Of a stretch of DNA of 64,000 bases, positions 32,121 to 40,855 are shown one piece after another; within the stretch, counting starts at the first letter, position 1; each line of letters starts with the position of its first letter. The translations under genes were made by a program, and so were the position numbers. Origin of the DNA: Ralstonia insidiosa (GTDB taxonomy: Bacteria; Pseudomonadota; Gammaproteobacteria; Burkholderiales; Burkholderiaceae); NCBI RefSeq assembly GCF_008801405.1, contig NZ_VZPV01000001.1:1426001-1490000 (forward strand), given 5' to 3'. The notes beneath the pieces are model-generated. The model worked only from the letters and a program-made list of their open reading frames with translations, did not search any database and had not been told where the DNA came from.

Positions 32121-34997
32121 TCAGGCGGTCTGCACCGGCAGGCGGGCGATCTGAGCTTCCAGCTTGGTGAGCGTGGCTTTGAAATCTGCCAGGCGCTTCT
32201 GTTCTTGTTCCACCACAGCGGCCGGGGCGCGGGCAACGAAGGATTCGTTGCCGAGCTTGCCTTCGGCCTTGGCGATCTCGCCGCGCAGACGGTCGACTTC
32301 CTTGCCCAGGCGTGCGTGTTCAGCAGCCACGTCAATCTCGATCTTCAGCAGCAGCTTGTTCTCGCCGACGATGGCGACCGGAGCGCCGGCGCCATCGTGT
32401 TCCATGGCGGCAGCATCCGTGTAGACCTTCACTTCCGACAGCTTGCCCAGCGCTTGCACATACGGTGCAGCGGCTTGCAGGAATTCTGCTTCGCCGTTGG
32501 CGTACAGCGGTACGCGTTGCGCGGGAGAGATGTTCATCTCGCCGCGCAGGTTGCGGCAGGAATCCACCAGGGCCTTGAGCTGCTGGACCCATTGTTCGGC
32601 CTGCTCGTCGATCTTGGTGAGCGCCGCACGCGGGTATTCCTGCAGCGCGAGGCTTTCAGTGCCGTCACCCTTGGCGCGGCCAGCCATCGGGGCGACCTTT
32701 TGCCAGAGTTCTTCGGTGATGAACGGGATGATCGGGTGGGCCAGGCGCAGGACGGTTTCCAGCACACGCAGCAGCGTGCGGCGCGTGGCGCGCTGCTGTG
32801 CCGGCGTGCCGGTCTGGATCTGCACCTTGGCGAGTTCCAAGTACCAGTCGCAGTACTCGTCCCAGACGAACTTGTAGATGGCGTTGGCGATGTTGTCGAA
32901 GCGATAGTCGGCAAAGCCTTTCTCCACTTCGGTTTCTACGCGCTGCAGCAGCGAGACGATCCAGCGGTCGGCCTGCGAGAAGTCCAAGTAGCCTTCGGGG
33001 CCGCAATCACCGACGCATTCCTGCATGCCGCAGTCCTGGCCTTCGGTGTTCATCAGCACGAAGCGCGTGGCGTTCCAGAGCTTGTTGCAGAAGTTGCGGT
33101 AGCCCTCGCAGCGGCCCGGGTCAAAGTTGATGCTGCGGCCCAGCGTGGCGAGCGAGGCGAAAGTGAAGCGCAGCGCATCGGCGCCGAACGCCGGGATGCC
33201 TTCTGGGAATTCCTTGCGCGTGCGCTTTTCGACTTTGGGCGCATCCTTCGGGCGGCGCAGGCCGGTGGTGCGCTTGGCCAGCAGCGGCTCCAGCGCGATA
33301 CCGTCGATCAGGTCGACCGGGTCCAGCGTGTTGCCCTCGGACTTGCTCATCTTCTTGCCTTCCGAATCGCGCACCAGGCCGTGCACGTAGACGGTGTGGA
33401 AGGGCACTTCGCCGGTGAAGTGCAGGGTCATCATGACCATGCGCGCCACCCAGAAGAAGATGATGTCGTAGCCCGTGACCAGTACGGTGGAGGGCAGGAA
33501 GTGCTTCAACTCGGGCGTGTCTGCCGGCCAGCCCAGCGACGAGAACGGCACCAGCGCGGACGAGAACCACGTGTCGAGCACGTCGTCGTCACGCGTCAAT
33601 GCGCCGGTATAGCCCTTGGCCGCAGCTTGCGCCTTGGCTTCCTCTTCGGTGCGGCCAACGTAGACATTGCCGGCTTCGTCGTACCACGCCGGAATCTGGT
33701 GGCCCCACCACAGTTGGCGCGAGATACACCAGTCCTGGATGTTGTTCAGCCACTGGTTGTACGTGTTGACCCACTGCTCGGGCACCAGCTTGATCTTGCC
33801 GCTCTCCACCGCGTCCAGCGCCACTTCTGCGATGGAGCGGCCCGGGAAGCGCGTGCCTTCCGGCGCCGGTTTGCTCATGGCGACGAACCACTGGTCGGTC
33901 AGCATCGGCTCGATCACGACGCCGGTGCGGTCACCACGCGGCACCATCAGCGTGTGCTTCTTCACCTCGGCCAGCAGGCCTTGCGCTTCGAGGTCTTCGA
34001 CCATCTTCTTGCGCGCGTCGAAGCGGTCCATGCCGGCATACGCGGCCGGTGCATCGGCGACGATCTTCGCGTCGAGCGTCAGGATCGACAGTTGCGGCAG
34101 CTTGTGGCGCTGGCCCACCGCGTAGTCGTTGAAATCGTGGCCCGGGGTCACCTTGACCACGCCGGTGCCGAACTCGCGGTCCACATACTCGTCGGCGATC
34201 ACCGGGATCTGGCGATCGGTCAGCGGCAGGTGAACGAACTTGCCGATCAGGTGGGCGTAGCGCTCATCTTCCGGGTGCACCATCACGGCCGTGTCGCCGA
34301 GCATGGTTTCCGGGCGCGTGGTGGCGACCGTCAGGTGCGTCAGGCCGCGCACGGCGTCCGGCTCGGCCAGCGGATAGCGGATGTGCCACAGCGAGCCTTC
34401 TTCCTCTTCGCTCACCACTTCCAGGTCGGACACGGCGGTGCCGAGCACCGGGTCCCAGTTGACCAGACGCTTGCCGCGGTAGATCAGGCCCTGCTCATAC
34501 AGGCGCACGAACACGTCGCTGACGGCGCGCGACATCTTCGGGTCCATCGTGAAGTATTCGCGCTCCCAGTCGATCGAGGCGCCCATGCGGCGGACCTGGC
34601 GCGTGATGGTCGAGCCCGATTGTTCCTTCCACTCCCACACCTTTTCGACGAACTTCTCGCGGCCCATGTCGTGGCGCGACACGCCTTGCGCATCCAACTG
34701 GCGTTCCACGACGATCTGCGTGGCGATGCCGGCGTGGTCGGTGCCCGGCACCCACAGCGTGTTGGCGCCCGACATGCGCGCGTGGCGCGTCAGGCCATCC
34801 ATGATGGTCTGGTTGAACGCGTGGCCCATGTGCAGCGTGCCCGTCACGTTCGGCGGCGGGAGCTGGATACAGAAGTCCGGCTTGCCGGCTTCAAGCGTCG
34901 CACGGGACACGCCCATTGCTTCCCACGCTGCGCTCCATTTCTGCTCAATGGTGGCGGGTTCGAAACTCTTGGCGAGGGACTGGTTTTGATCGGTCAT
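32121..34997 (-). CDS. valS: valyl-tRNA synthetase
   Basis: Class I synthetase of 958 residues from the ATG at 34997. PPPNVTGTLHMGHAFNQT carries the HIGH motif (HMGH) near residue 52, followed by the CP1 editing domain (TTRPETMLGDTAVMVHPEDERY), WWGHQIPAWY, and the KMSKSEGN motif near residue 560. The C-terminal end (LGKEVDRLRGEIAKAEGKLGNESFVARAPAAVVEQEQKRLADFKATLTKLEAQIARLP) is the tRNA-binding coiled coil. A -10-like TATAAT on the minus strand lies at 35072-35067. Confidence 0.96.
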   Translation of the reverse strand: MTDQNQSLAKSFEPATIEQKWSAAWEAMGVSRATLEAGKPDFCIQLPPPNVTGTLHMGHAFNQTIMDGLTRHARMSGANTLWVPGTDHAGIATQIVVERQLDAQGVSRHDMGREKFVEKVWEWKEQSGSTITRQVRRMGASIDWEREYFTMDPKMSRAVSDVFVRLYEQGLIYRGKRLVNWDPVLGTAVSDLEVVSEEEEGSLWHIRYPLAEPDAVRGLTHLTVATTRPETMLGDTAVMVHPEDERYAHLIGKFVHLPLTDRQIPVIADEYVDREFGTGVVKVTPGHDFNDYAVGQRHKLPQLSILTLDAKIVADAPAAYAGMDRFDARKKMVEDLEAQGLLAEVKKHTLMVPRGDRTGVVIEPMLTDQWFVAMSKPAPEGTRFPGRSIAEVALDAVESGKIKLVPEQWVNTYNQWLNNIQDWCISRQLWWGHQIPAWYDEAGNVYVGRTEEEAKAQAAAKGYTGALTRDDDVLDTWFSSALVPFSSLGWPADTPELKHFLPSTVLVTGYDIIFFWVARMVMMTLHFTGEVPFHTVYVHGLVRDSEGKKMSKSEGNTLDPVDLIDGIALEPLLAKRTTGLRRPKDAPKVEKRTRKEFPEGIPAFGADALRFTFASLATLGRSINFDPGRCEGYRNFCNKLWNATRFVLMNTEGQDCGMQECVGDCGPEGYLDFSQADRWIVSLLQRVETEVEKGFADYRFDNIANAIYKFVWDEYCDWYLELAKVQIQTGTPAQQRATRRTLLRVLETVLRLAHPIIPFITEELWQKVAPMAGRAKGDGTESLALQEYPRAALTKIDEQAEQWVQQLKALVDSCRNLRGEMNISPAQRVPLYANGEAEFLQAAAPYVQALGKLSEVKVYTDAAAMEHDGAGAPVAIVGENKLLLKIEIDVAAEHARLGKEVDRLRGEIAKAEGKLGNESFVARAPAAVVEQEQKRLADFKATLTKLEAQIARLPVQTA

Positions 34998-35066
34998 GCT
35001 GACAGGGGGCGCAAATCCGCGCAAAAAGACGTTTGGCCCAAGAAAAATGCTGGGCGAAAGCTTGGA

Positions 35067-35123
35067 ATTATACGACTTGTGCGTGTCCGCCAAGGGCGAG
35101 GCGGCTAAGGGGGCCGGTATAAT
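35067..35123. promoter_or_regulatory. divergent promoter region of valS and the UvrD-type helicase
   Basis: TATAAT on the minus strand (35072-35067) points to valS and TATAAT on the plus strand (35118-35123) points to the helicase, 45 bases apart. The -35 elements are weak (CTTGGC-like for valS). I see no regulator site between them. Confidence 0.5.
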
Positions 35124-35151
35124 TTCTGGATTCTGCTAAGGCTTCCCCCGC

Positions 35152-37518
35152 ATGTCTGACCTGCTCGCCAATCTGAACCCCGAACAACGCGCCGCCATCA
35201 CGCTTCCCGATGAATCGGCGCTGATCCTGGCGGGGGCGGGCAGCGGCAAGACGCGCGTGCTGACCACCCGCATCGCCTGGCTGATCCAGAGCGCGCGGGT
35301 GTCGCCGTCGGGTGTGCTGGCCGTCACGTTTACGAACAAGGCGGCCAAGGAAATGACGGCCCGCCTGCAGGCCATGCTGCCGATCAACACGCGCGCCATG
35401 TGGATCGGCACGTTCCATGGCCTGTGCAACCGCTTGCTGCGTGCGCACTATCGTGATGCCGGCCTGCCGCAGACGTTCCAGATTCTGGATACGCAAGACC
35501 AGCTTTCCGCCGTCAAGCGCTTGCTCAAGTCGCTCAACATCGACGACGAGAAATTTCCGCCCAAGAACGTCCAGTACTTCATCAATGGCGCCAAGGAGCA
35601 GGGCCTGCGCGCGGGTGATCTGGAAATCGCCAACGAATACGACCGCCGCATGGCCGACCTGTACGCTGCCTATGATGCGCAGTGCCAGCGCGAAGGCGTG
35701 GTCGACTTTGCTGAATTGCTGCTGCGCTGCTATGAACTGCTGCGCTACAACGATGCGATCCGCGCGCACTACCAGCGCCGCTTCAAGCACATTCTGGTCG
35801 ATGAGTTCCAGGATACGAACAAGCTGCAGTACGCTTGGCTGAAGATTCTCGCCGGCCTGGGCGAGCCCGGTGTCACACCCAATGCCATCTTTGCCGTGGG
35901 CGACGATGACCAGAGCATCTACGCGTTTCGCGGTGCCAACGTCGGCAATATGGTCGACTTCGAGCGCGAATTCCGCGTCGAGCATCGTATCAAGCTGGAG
36001 CAGAACTACCGCTCGCACGGCAACATCCTCGATACCGCCAACCATCTGATCTCGCACAACACGCGCCGCCTGGGCAAGAACCTGCGTACCGACGCCGGCC
36101 ATGGCGAACTGGTGCGCGTCTATCAGGCGGCCACCGATGGCCAGGAGGCCGGCTGGATTGTCGATGAGATCCGCGACCGCATCGCTACCGGCATGTCGCG
36201 TTCGGAAATCGCCATCCTGTATCGCAGCAACGCGCAGTCACGGGTGATTGAGCACGCGTTGTTCTCGGCGGGCATTGCTTACAAGGTGTACGGTGGCCTG
36301 CGCTTCTTCGAGCGAGCGGAAATCAAGCACGCGTTGGCGTATATCCAGTTGCTGGAGAACCCGGACAACGACGCTGCATTTGGGCGCGTGGTGAACTTCC
36401 CGGCGCGTGGCGTCGGGGCGCGCTCGCTGGAGTTGCTGCAGGATGCGGCCAAGCTGTATGGCATTTCGTTGGCGGCCTCGGTGCCGTATCTGACGGGTGC
36501 GGCGGGTACCAAGCTCTCGGCGTTCGTGCGCCTGATCGAGCAGATGCGCGCCGATACACGCCAGATGACGTTGCCCGAGATTGTTCAGCACGTCATTCAC
36601 GCCAGCGGCCTGATCACGCATTACCAGGGCGAGAAGGAAGGCCAGGACCGCATCGAGAACTTGCAGGAACTGGTGACCGCCGCCCAGGCGTTCGTGGCCG
36701 AAGAGGGCTACGGCGTGGATGCCATCGCCACCGCATTACCGGTGCGCCATGACGCAATGATCCGCATCGAAGGCGGCGAGACGGATACCGTCTCCGAACT
36801 CGTCACCGACGAAACGCCGGCTGAGATGACGCCGCTGGTTGCCTTCCTCACGCACGCCTCGCTGGAGGCGGGTGACAACCAGGCCCAGGCTGGCCAGGAC
36901 GCCGTGCAGATGATGACCGTGCACGCCGCCAAGGGGCTGGAGTTCCATGTCGTCTTCATCACCGGGCTGGAAGAGGGTTTATTCCCGCACGAAAACAGCC
37001 AGATGGAGAAGGACGGCCTGGAGGAAGAGCGCCGCCTGATGTACGTGGCCATTACACGGGCACGTGAGCGGCTGTACCTGTCGTTCGCGCAAAGCCGTGT
37101 GCTGCACGGCCAGATCCGTTACCACATCCGTTCACGCTTCTTTGATGAGCTGCCTGAAGACACGCTGAAATGGCTCACGCCGCAGCACTCGGGCTATCAA
37201 TCGACACGCCGTGCGCAAGGCGAGAGTGGCGCTTGGGGCAAGGATTGGTTCAAGCGCCCCGAGCGCGGCGACGAAGACGCCTACACCGGCACGCGCCCGA
37301 CCGGCGGCATGGACACCGGCAAGAACTACGCCGATGCCAAGCGTGCGGAAGCAACCGGCTTCCGCGTTGGCCAATCGGTGTTCCACAACAAGTTCGGGGA
37401 AGGCGTCATCACGACGCTGGAAGGCGAGGGCGCCGAGGCGCGCGCCCAGATCAAGTTCAACCGCCACGGGGTGAAGACGCTGGCGCTTGGCATCGCCAAG
37501 CTGGACCCGATCAACTGA
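35152..37518 (+). CDS. uvrD: UvrD/PcrA/Rep-type ATP-dependent DNA helicase
   Basis: A superfamily 1A 3'-5' helicase of 788 residues. Q motif LNPEQRAAI, Walker A AGAGSGKT (residues 27-34), motif II VDEFQDTN, motif III GDDDQSIYAFRGA, motif IV RLEQNYRS-type (KLEQNYRSHG), and motifs V-VI MTVHAAKGLEFHVVF and EEERRLMYVAITRARERLYL. The C-terminal tail FRVGQSVFHNKFGEGVITTLEGEGAEARAQIKF is the Tudor-like domain of UvrD/PcrA that binds RNA polymerase. Acts in nucleotide excision and mismatch repair; the tail supports UvrD over Rep. Confidence 0.92.
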   Translation: MSDLLANLNPEQRAAITLPDESALILAGAGSGKTRVLTTRIAWLIQSARVSPSGVLAVTFTNKAAKEMTARLQAMLPINTRAMWIGTFHGLCNRLLRAHYRDAGLPQTFQILDTQDQLSAVKRLLKSLNIDDEKFPPKNVQYFINGAKEQGLRAGDLEIANEYDRRMADLYAAYDAQCQREGVVDFAELLLRCYELLRYNDAIRAHYQRRFKHILVDEFQDTNKLQYAWLKILAGLGEPGVTPNAIFAVGDDDQSIYAFRGANVGNMVDFEREFRVEHRIKLEQNYRSHGNILDTANHLISHNTRRLGKNLRTDAGHGELVRVYQAATDGQEAGWIVDEIRDRIATGMSRSEIAILYRSNAQSRVIEHALFSAGIAYKVYGGLRFFERAEIKHALAYIQLLENPDNDAAFGRVVNFPARGVGARSLELLQDAAKLYGISLAASVPYLTGAAGTKLSAFVRLIEQMRADTRQMTLPEIVQHVIHASGLITHYQGEKEGQDRIENLQELVTAAQAFVAEEGYGVDAIATALPVRHDAMIRIEGGETDTVSELVTDETPAEMTPLVAFLTHASLEAGDNQAQAGQDAVQMMTVHAAKGLEFHVVFITGLEEGLFPHENSQMEKDGLEEERRLMYVAITRARERLYLSFAQSRVLHGQIRYHIRSRFFDELPEDTLKWLTPQHSGYQSTRRAQGESGAWGKDWFKRPERGDEDAYTGTRPTGGMDTGKNYADAKRAEATGFRVGQSVFHNKFGEGVITTLEGEGAEARAQIKFNRHGVKTLALGIAKLDPIN

Positions 37519-37542
37519 GCGTCGATCGGGTCGGCGTGAAGG

Positions 37543-38343
37543 TCAGGCCGTCGTGTCGGTAGTAGTCTGGCCGGCGGCTTGCGTTACGTTGAAGCAGCCG
37601 CGGTAAGTGGCGTAGAACGAGCAGTACAGCACCGCCATCACCAGGATCCGGTACGGCGTGGCGATGATTGGGGCGATGTTGTTGGCGTCGCTTGAGGCAA
37701 ACGCCGCATCGATAAACAGCGGGATCGCGATCAGCAGGATCCCGACCAGTGCGCCATACAGGATGAACGCCGCGCGATTGCGCCACACGGCCATCCAACT
37801 GAAGAACAGCGCCTTGCCGACCGGAACGCCGTGCCAGGCCACCAGCAGCGGTGCAAACCAGAACAGCACCGCCACCGGGATATACAGCACCGCGCCCATC
37901 ACCATCGTCAGGTAGAGTTCGCGGATGGCTTCGGTGGTGGGCGGTTTGTCGCTGAACACCGCCATGAGCGTGTCGGTATCCACCATCGTCATCAGGATGC
38001 CGCTGACGACCAGCACCAGCGCACCATAGATGCCGCCGAGCTTCAGCAGACCGCGCATCGCATCCTTGCCGTACGACCGGAAGCCAGCGACGAGCGATGC
38101 TGGGCCGACGCGCTTGCCCGCCACCGTATCGCGGCAAGCGGACATGAAGCCCACGAAGATGGCCGGATTGACCAGCAGGATGGCGAACACGCCAATGGGT
38201 GCCGCCACCAGCATTAGCAGGTTGACGGCAAACAGATAGATGAACAGCAGCAGCAAAAACCCGATCGGGTTCTTGCGGAACAGCCACGCACCCTGGCGCA
38301 GCCAGACGTAGCCTTGCTTGCCGGAGACTTCGATCAGTTGCAT
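37543..38343 (-). CDS. BPSS1780-family membrane protein
   Basis: A 266-residue integral membrane protein with about six hydrophobic segments, starting VSGKQGYVWLRQGAWLFRKNPIGFLLLL, the opening shared by the BPSS1780 family of Burkholderiales. The function of the family is not known. Its start overlaps the thrB stop by ten bases, so both are made from one transcript reading right to left. Confidence 0.8.
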   Translation of the reverse strand: MQLIEVSGKQGYVWLRQGAWLFRKNPIGFLLLLFIYLFAVNLLMLVAAPIGVFAILLVNPAIFVGFMSACRDTVAGKRVGPASLVAGFRSYGKDAMRGLLKLGGIYGALVLVVSGILMTMVDTDTLMAVFSDKPPTTEAIRELYLTMVMGAVLYIPVAVLFWFAPLLVAWHGVPVGKALFFSWMAVWRNRAAFILYGALVGILLIAIPLFIDAAFASSDANNIAPIIATPYRILVMAVLYCSFYATYRGCFNVTQAAGQTTTDTTA

Positions 38344-39338
38344 TGTTCGGGAATGTCCAGAGTCAGCCCAGCCGCGTGCACACGCTCGTTCAGCACGCGT
38401 TCGAAGTGGGTCGGGTCGTGCGGCTTGAGCAGTTCGGCATCACGCGGCAGGTAGAAATCCCACAAGCGTGATACCCAGAAACGATAGGCGGCGGCGCGCA
38501 GCATGTCTTGCCAGTGCCGCGTTTCGGCATCGGTGAAAGGGCGCACAGCGTGATAGGCATGCAGCATGGCACGCGCCCGCTCGGTATCCAGCACACCGGT
38601 GGCGAGATCGATGCACCAGTCGTTGACGGTCACCGCCACGTCGAACAGCCACTTGTCGACGCCGGCGAAGTAGAAATCGAAGAAACCGCCCAGGCGCTCC
38701 GGGTGTCCATCCGCTGCCGGTTCGAACAGCACGTTGTCGCGGAACAGGTCGCAATGGCAGGGGCCTTCGGGCAGCGCGGCGTAGTCGGCGCTGGCGAAGA
38801 AGCGTTGCTGGTGGGCAAGTTCGGTCTCCAGCAATGCACGCGTGCCGCCGTGCACGAAAGGCACCACGTCGGGCACCACTTCGTTCCACCAAGGCAGGCT
38901 GCGCAGGTTGGGCTGGTGGCGCGGGTAGTCACGCCCGGCCAGGTGCATGCGCGCGAGCATGTCGCCCACGATGGCGCATTCAGACACGGTTGGGGCCAGG
39001 TTTGAGCGACCGCTCAGGCGCGTCACGATGGTGGCCGGCTTGCCGTTGAGCGTGCGCAGGATCTCGCCGTCACGTCCCGGAATCGGTGCCGGCACGCTGA
39101 TGCTGTGCTGCGCGAGATGCTGCATCAGATACAGGTAGAACGGCAGTTGCTCGAACGTGAGGCGCTCGAACAGCGTGACCACGAATTCGTGCGTTTGCCC
39201 GTCTTTCTCGGTGGTCAGAAAGAAATTGGAGTTTTCAATCCCGGAGGGGATGCCGCGAAATGCGCGCACGGCGCCCACATCGTATTGATCCAGCCAGAGA
39301 GCGATCTCGGCGTCGGAGACCGGGGTGAAAACAGCCAT
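38334..39338 (-). CDS. thrB: homoserine kinase (APH-fold type)
   Basis: A 334-residue kinase of the aminoglycoside-phosphotransferase fold, which phosphorylates homoserine for threonine synthesis in Pseudomonas and Burkholderiales (unlike the GHMP-type ThrB of E. coli). The N-terminal AVFTPVSDAEIALWLDQYDVGAVRAFRGIPSGIENSNFFL is characteristic. CHCDLFRDNVLF is the catalytic HxDxxxxN loop and GGFFDFYFAGVDKWLFDVA holds the metal-binding Asp (near 210). The overlapping membrane gene downstream is co-transcribed. Confidence 0.92.
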   Translation of the reverse strand: MAVFTPVSDAEIALWLDQYDVGAVRAFRGIPSGIENSNFFLTTEKDGQTHEFVVTLFERLTFEQLPFYLYLMQHLAQHSISVPAPIPGRDGEILRTLNGKPATIVTRLSGRSNLAPTVSECAIVGDMLARMHLAGRDYPRHQPNLRSLPWWNEVVPDVVPFVHGGTRALLETELAHQQRFFASADYAALPEGPCHCDLFRDNVLFEPAADGHPERLGGFFDFYFAGVDKWLFDVAVTVNDWCIDLATGVLDTERARAMLHAYHAVRPFTDAETRHWQDMLRAAAYRFWVSRLWDFYLPRDAELLKPHDPTHFERVLNERVHAAGLTLDIPEQCN

Positions 39339-39412
39339 GCTTCAGAAATGGGAAACGGGTGAAAGGAGGCGGCACGGCAAATGGGTAGCGCCGCGCCGGT
39401 GCGCGCTGGGAG

Positions 39413-39847
39413 TCAGAACTTCAGGACGTTGACCGAGGGCACACGGTCAATGTCGCCGCGCTCACGGATGCGCGGCGAGCTGTCTTCGGGCTTGCTCAGG
39501 TTGTAGGACGTGCCCATGCCGGATTTGACATGGATGTCCGGTGCCTGGCCTTTCTGGAAGCGGTATTCCTCGACCTGCGTACCATCATTGTCGCGGTACT
39601 CGAAACTCGGCTTGACGGTTTCGTTGTGAATCGCACCGTGGGTCGGCTTGGACAGCGGCTGGTTGTTGATCGCCTTGACGTCCGGCAAGTCAAGGCCGGC
39701 GCTGTCCTGCGTCACTTCAGCGTGCACGGGCAGGGCCAGACAGAGGGCGGCACCTACTGCCAGCCCTACATGTTGCACCGAGCGGCGCATCAGGCGCGCA
39801 GCGGCGGCAAAACGGCGGGCGGCAGGCGGGTGAAACAGCGAATCCAT
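39413..39847 (-). CDS. secreted DUF2782-family protein
   Basis: A 144-residue small periplasmic protein. The ATG at 39847 gives a signal peptide (RRSVQHVGLAVGAALCLALPVHA). The mature part, with ETVKPSFEYRDNDGTQVEEYRFQKGQAPDIHVKSGMGTSYNLSKPE, is the DUF2782 pattern seen between thrB and polA in many betaproteobacteria. Function unknown. The gene lies 74 bases before thrB on the same strand. Confidence 0.75.
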   Translation of the reverse strand: MDSLFHPPAARRFAAAARLMRRSVQHVGLAVGAALCLALPVHAEVTQDSAGLDLPDVKAINNQPLSKPTHGAIHNETVKPSFEYRDNDGTQVEEYRFQKGQAPDIHVKSGMGTSYNLSKPEDSSPRIRERGDIDRVPSVNVLKF

Positions 39848-39942
39848 GATGGACTCCAGCGAGTGATCGGAGACCTTACATTCTAGCAGTCCGGCCATCT
39901 CACCAGCGTCCATCCGGATGGCGCTGAATGTCACACCTGAGG

Positions 39943-40851
39943 TCACAGGTAGAACATCTCTTCCTTGGGCGGAATCGGCGAGGTGCCTTCGCGCTTTTCG
40001 TAGAACTCGTAGACGGCGTCGAGCGCGTCTTTCGGTTCGTCGACGATGCGCATGAGGTCCATGTCATGTTCCCCAATCAGGCCCATCGGCTGCAGGGTGA
40101 ATTGGAACCAATCCAGCAGCCCCTTCCAGAAGTGGCTGCCGAACAAGACCACCGGTACGCTGCGCGATTTGCCGGTCTGCACGAGCGTCAGCACCTCGGC
40201 CAGTTCATCGAGCGTGCCGAAACCGCCCGGCATGACGATGAACGCATCCGAGTTCTTCACGAAGGTGACCTTGCGCGTGAAGAAATGGCGAAACCGCATC
40301 GAGATATCCTGATACGGATTGCCTTGCTGCTCGTGCGGCAATTCGATGTTCAGGCCCACGCTGGCCGACTTGCCCGCGTGCGCGCCCTTGTTGGCCGCTT
40401 CCATGATGCCGGGGCCGCCGCCGGAGATGACGGCGAAGCCCGCATCCGAGAACAGTCGGGCGATTTCGATGGTGCGTTTGTAGTACGGCGAATCCTCGCG
40501 CAGACGCGCGCTGCCGTAGATTGAGACGGCCGGACGGATCTCCGAGAGGTACTCCGTCGCCTCGATGAACTCTGCCATAATCGTGAACATCTGCCAGGAG
40601 GCGCGCGCTTTCTTTGCGGTAGCGCGTTCCTCGTCGGCGAGAGCCCGCAGGCTGGGGATCATCTTGCGGTCGGTGCGGCCTTGTGCAGCGTCGGATTTGG
40701 TGGAGGCAATCTCCACCGTGCGGTCCGCACCCACCGTCACGTTGACGTCCATGTCCGCTGCGGATGCACCAGCAGCCTGCTTCACGTCGCCATGAGCGGC
40801 GTCGCCATTGTTGGAAGCGCCTTCGGGCGTTCCAGTCACATTAGAGTCCAT
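39943..40851 (-). CDS. LOG-family protein (lysine decarboxylase-like, TIGR00730)
   Basis: A 302-residue Rossmann-fold protein. The conserved part starts near residue 80 (FIEATEYLSEIRPAVSIYGSAR) and includes VISGGGPGIMEAANKGAH and the LOG signature PGGFGTLDELAE. Proteins with these motifs release the base from nucleoside 5'-monophosphates (cytokinin-type phosphoribohydrolase); the old name 'lysine decarboxylase' is not meaningful. The first 60-75 residues are low-complexity and unconserved. Start at 40851 overlaps the polA start region on the other strand; the later ATG before IPSLRALADEERA is a realistic alternative. Confidence 0.82.
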   Translation of the reverse strand: MDSNVTGTPEGASNNGDAAHGDVKQAAGASAADMDVNVTVGADRTVEIASTKSDAAQGRTDRKMIPSLRALADEERATAKKARASWQMFTIMAEFIEATEYLSEIRPAVSIYGSARLREDSPYYKRTIEIARLFSDAGFAVISGGGPGIMEAANKGAHAGKSASVGLNIELPHEQQGNPYQDISMRFRHFFTRKVTFVKNSDAFIVMPGGFGTLDELAEVLTLVQTGKSRSVPVVLFGSHFWKGLLDWFQFTLQPMGLIGEHDMDLMRIVDEPKDALDAVYEFYEKREGTSPIPPKEEMFYL

Positions 40852-40855
40852 GGGA

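Noticed and set aside
31368..35108. A 1,246-codon open frame on the plus strand, antisense to galU and valS
   Set aside because: The minus strand encodes two complete, well-conserved enzymes here. The antisense frame is rich in Arg, His, Val and Gln with no domain, as expected from the third-position GC bias of the real genes.
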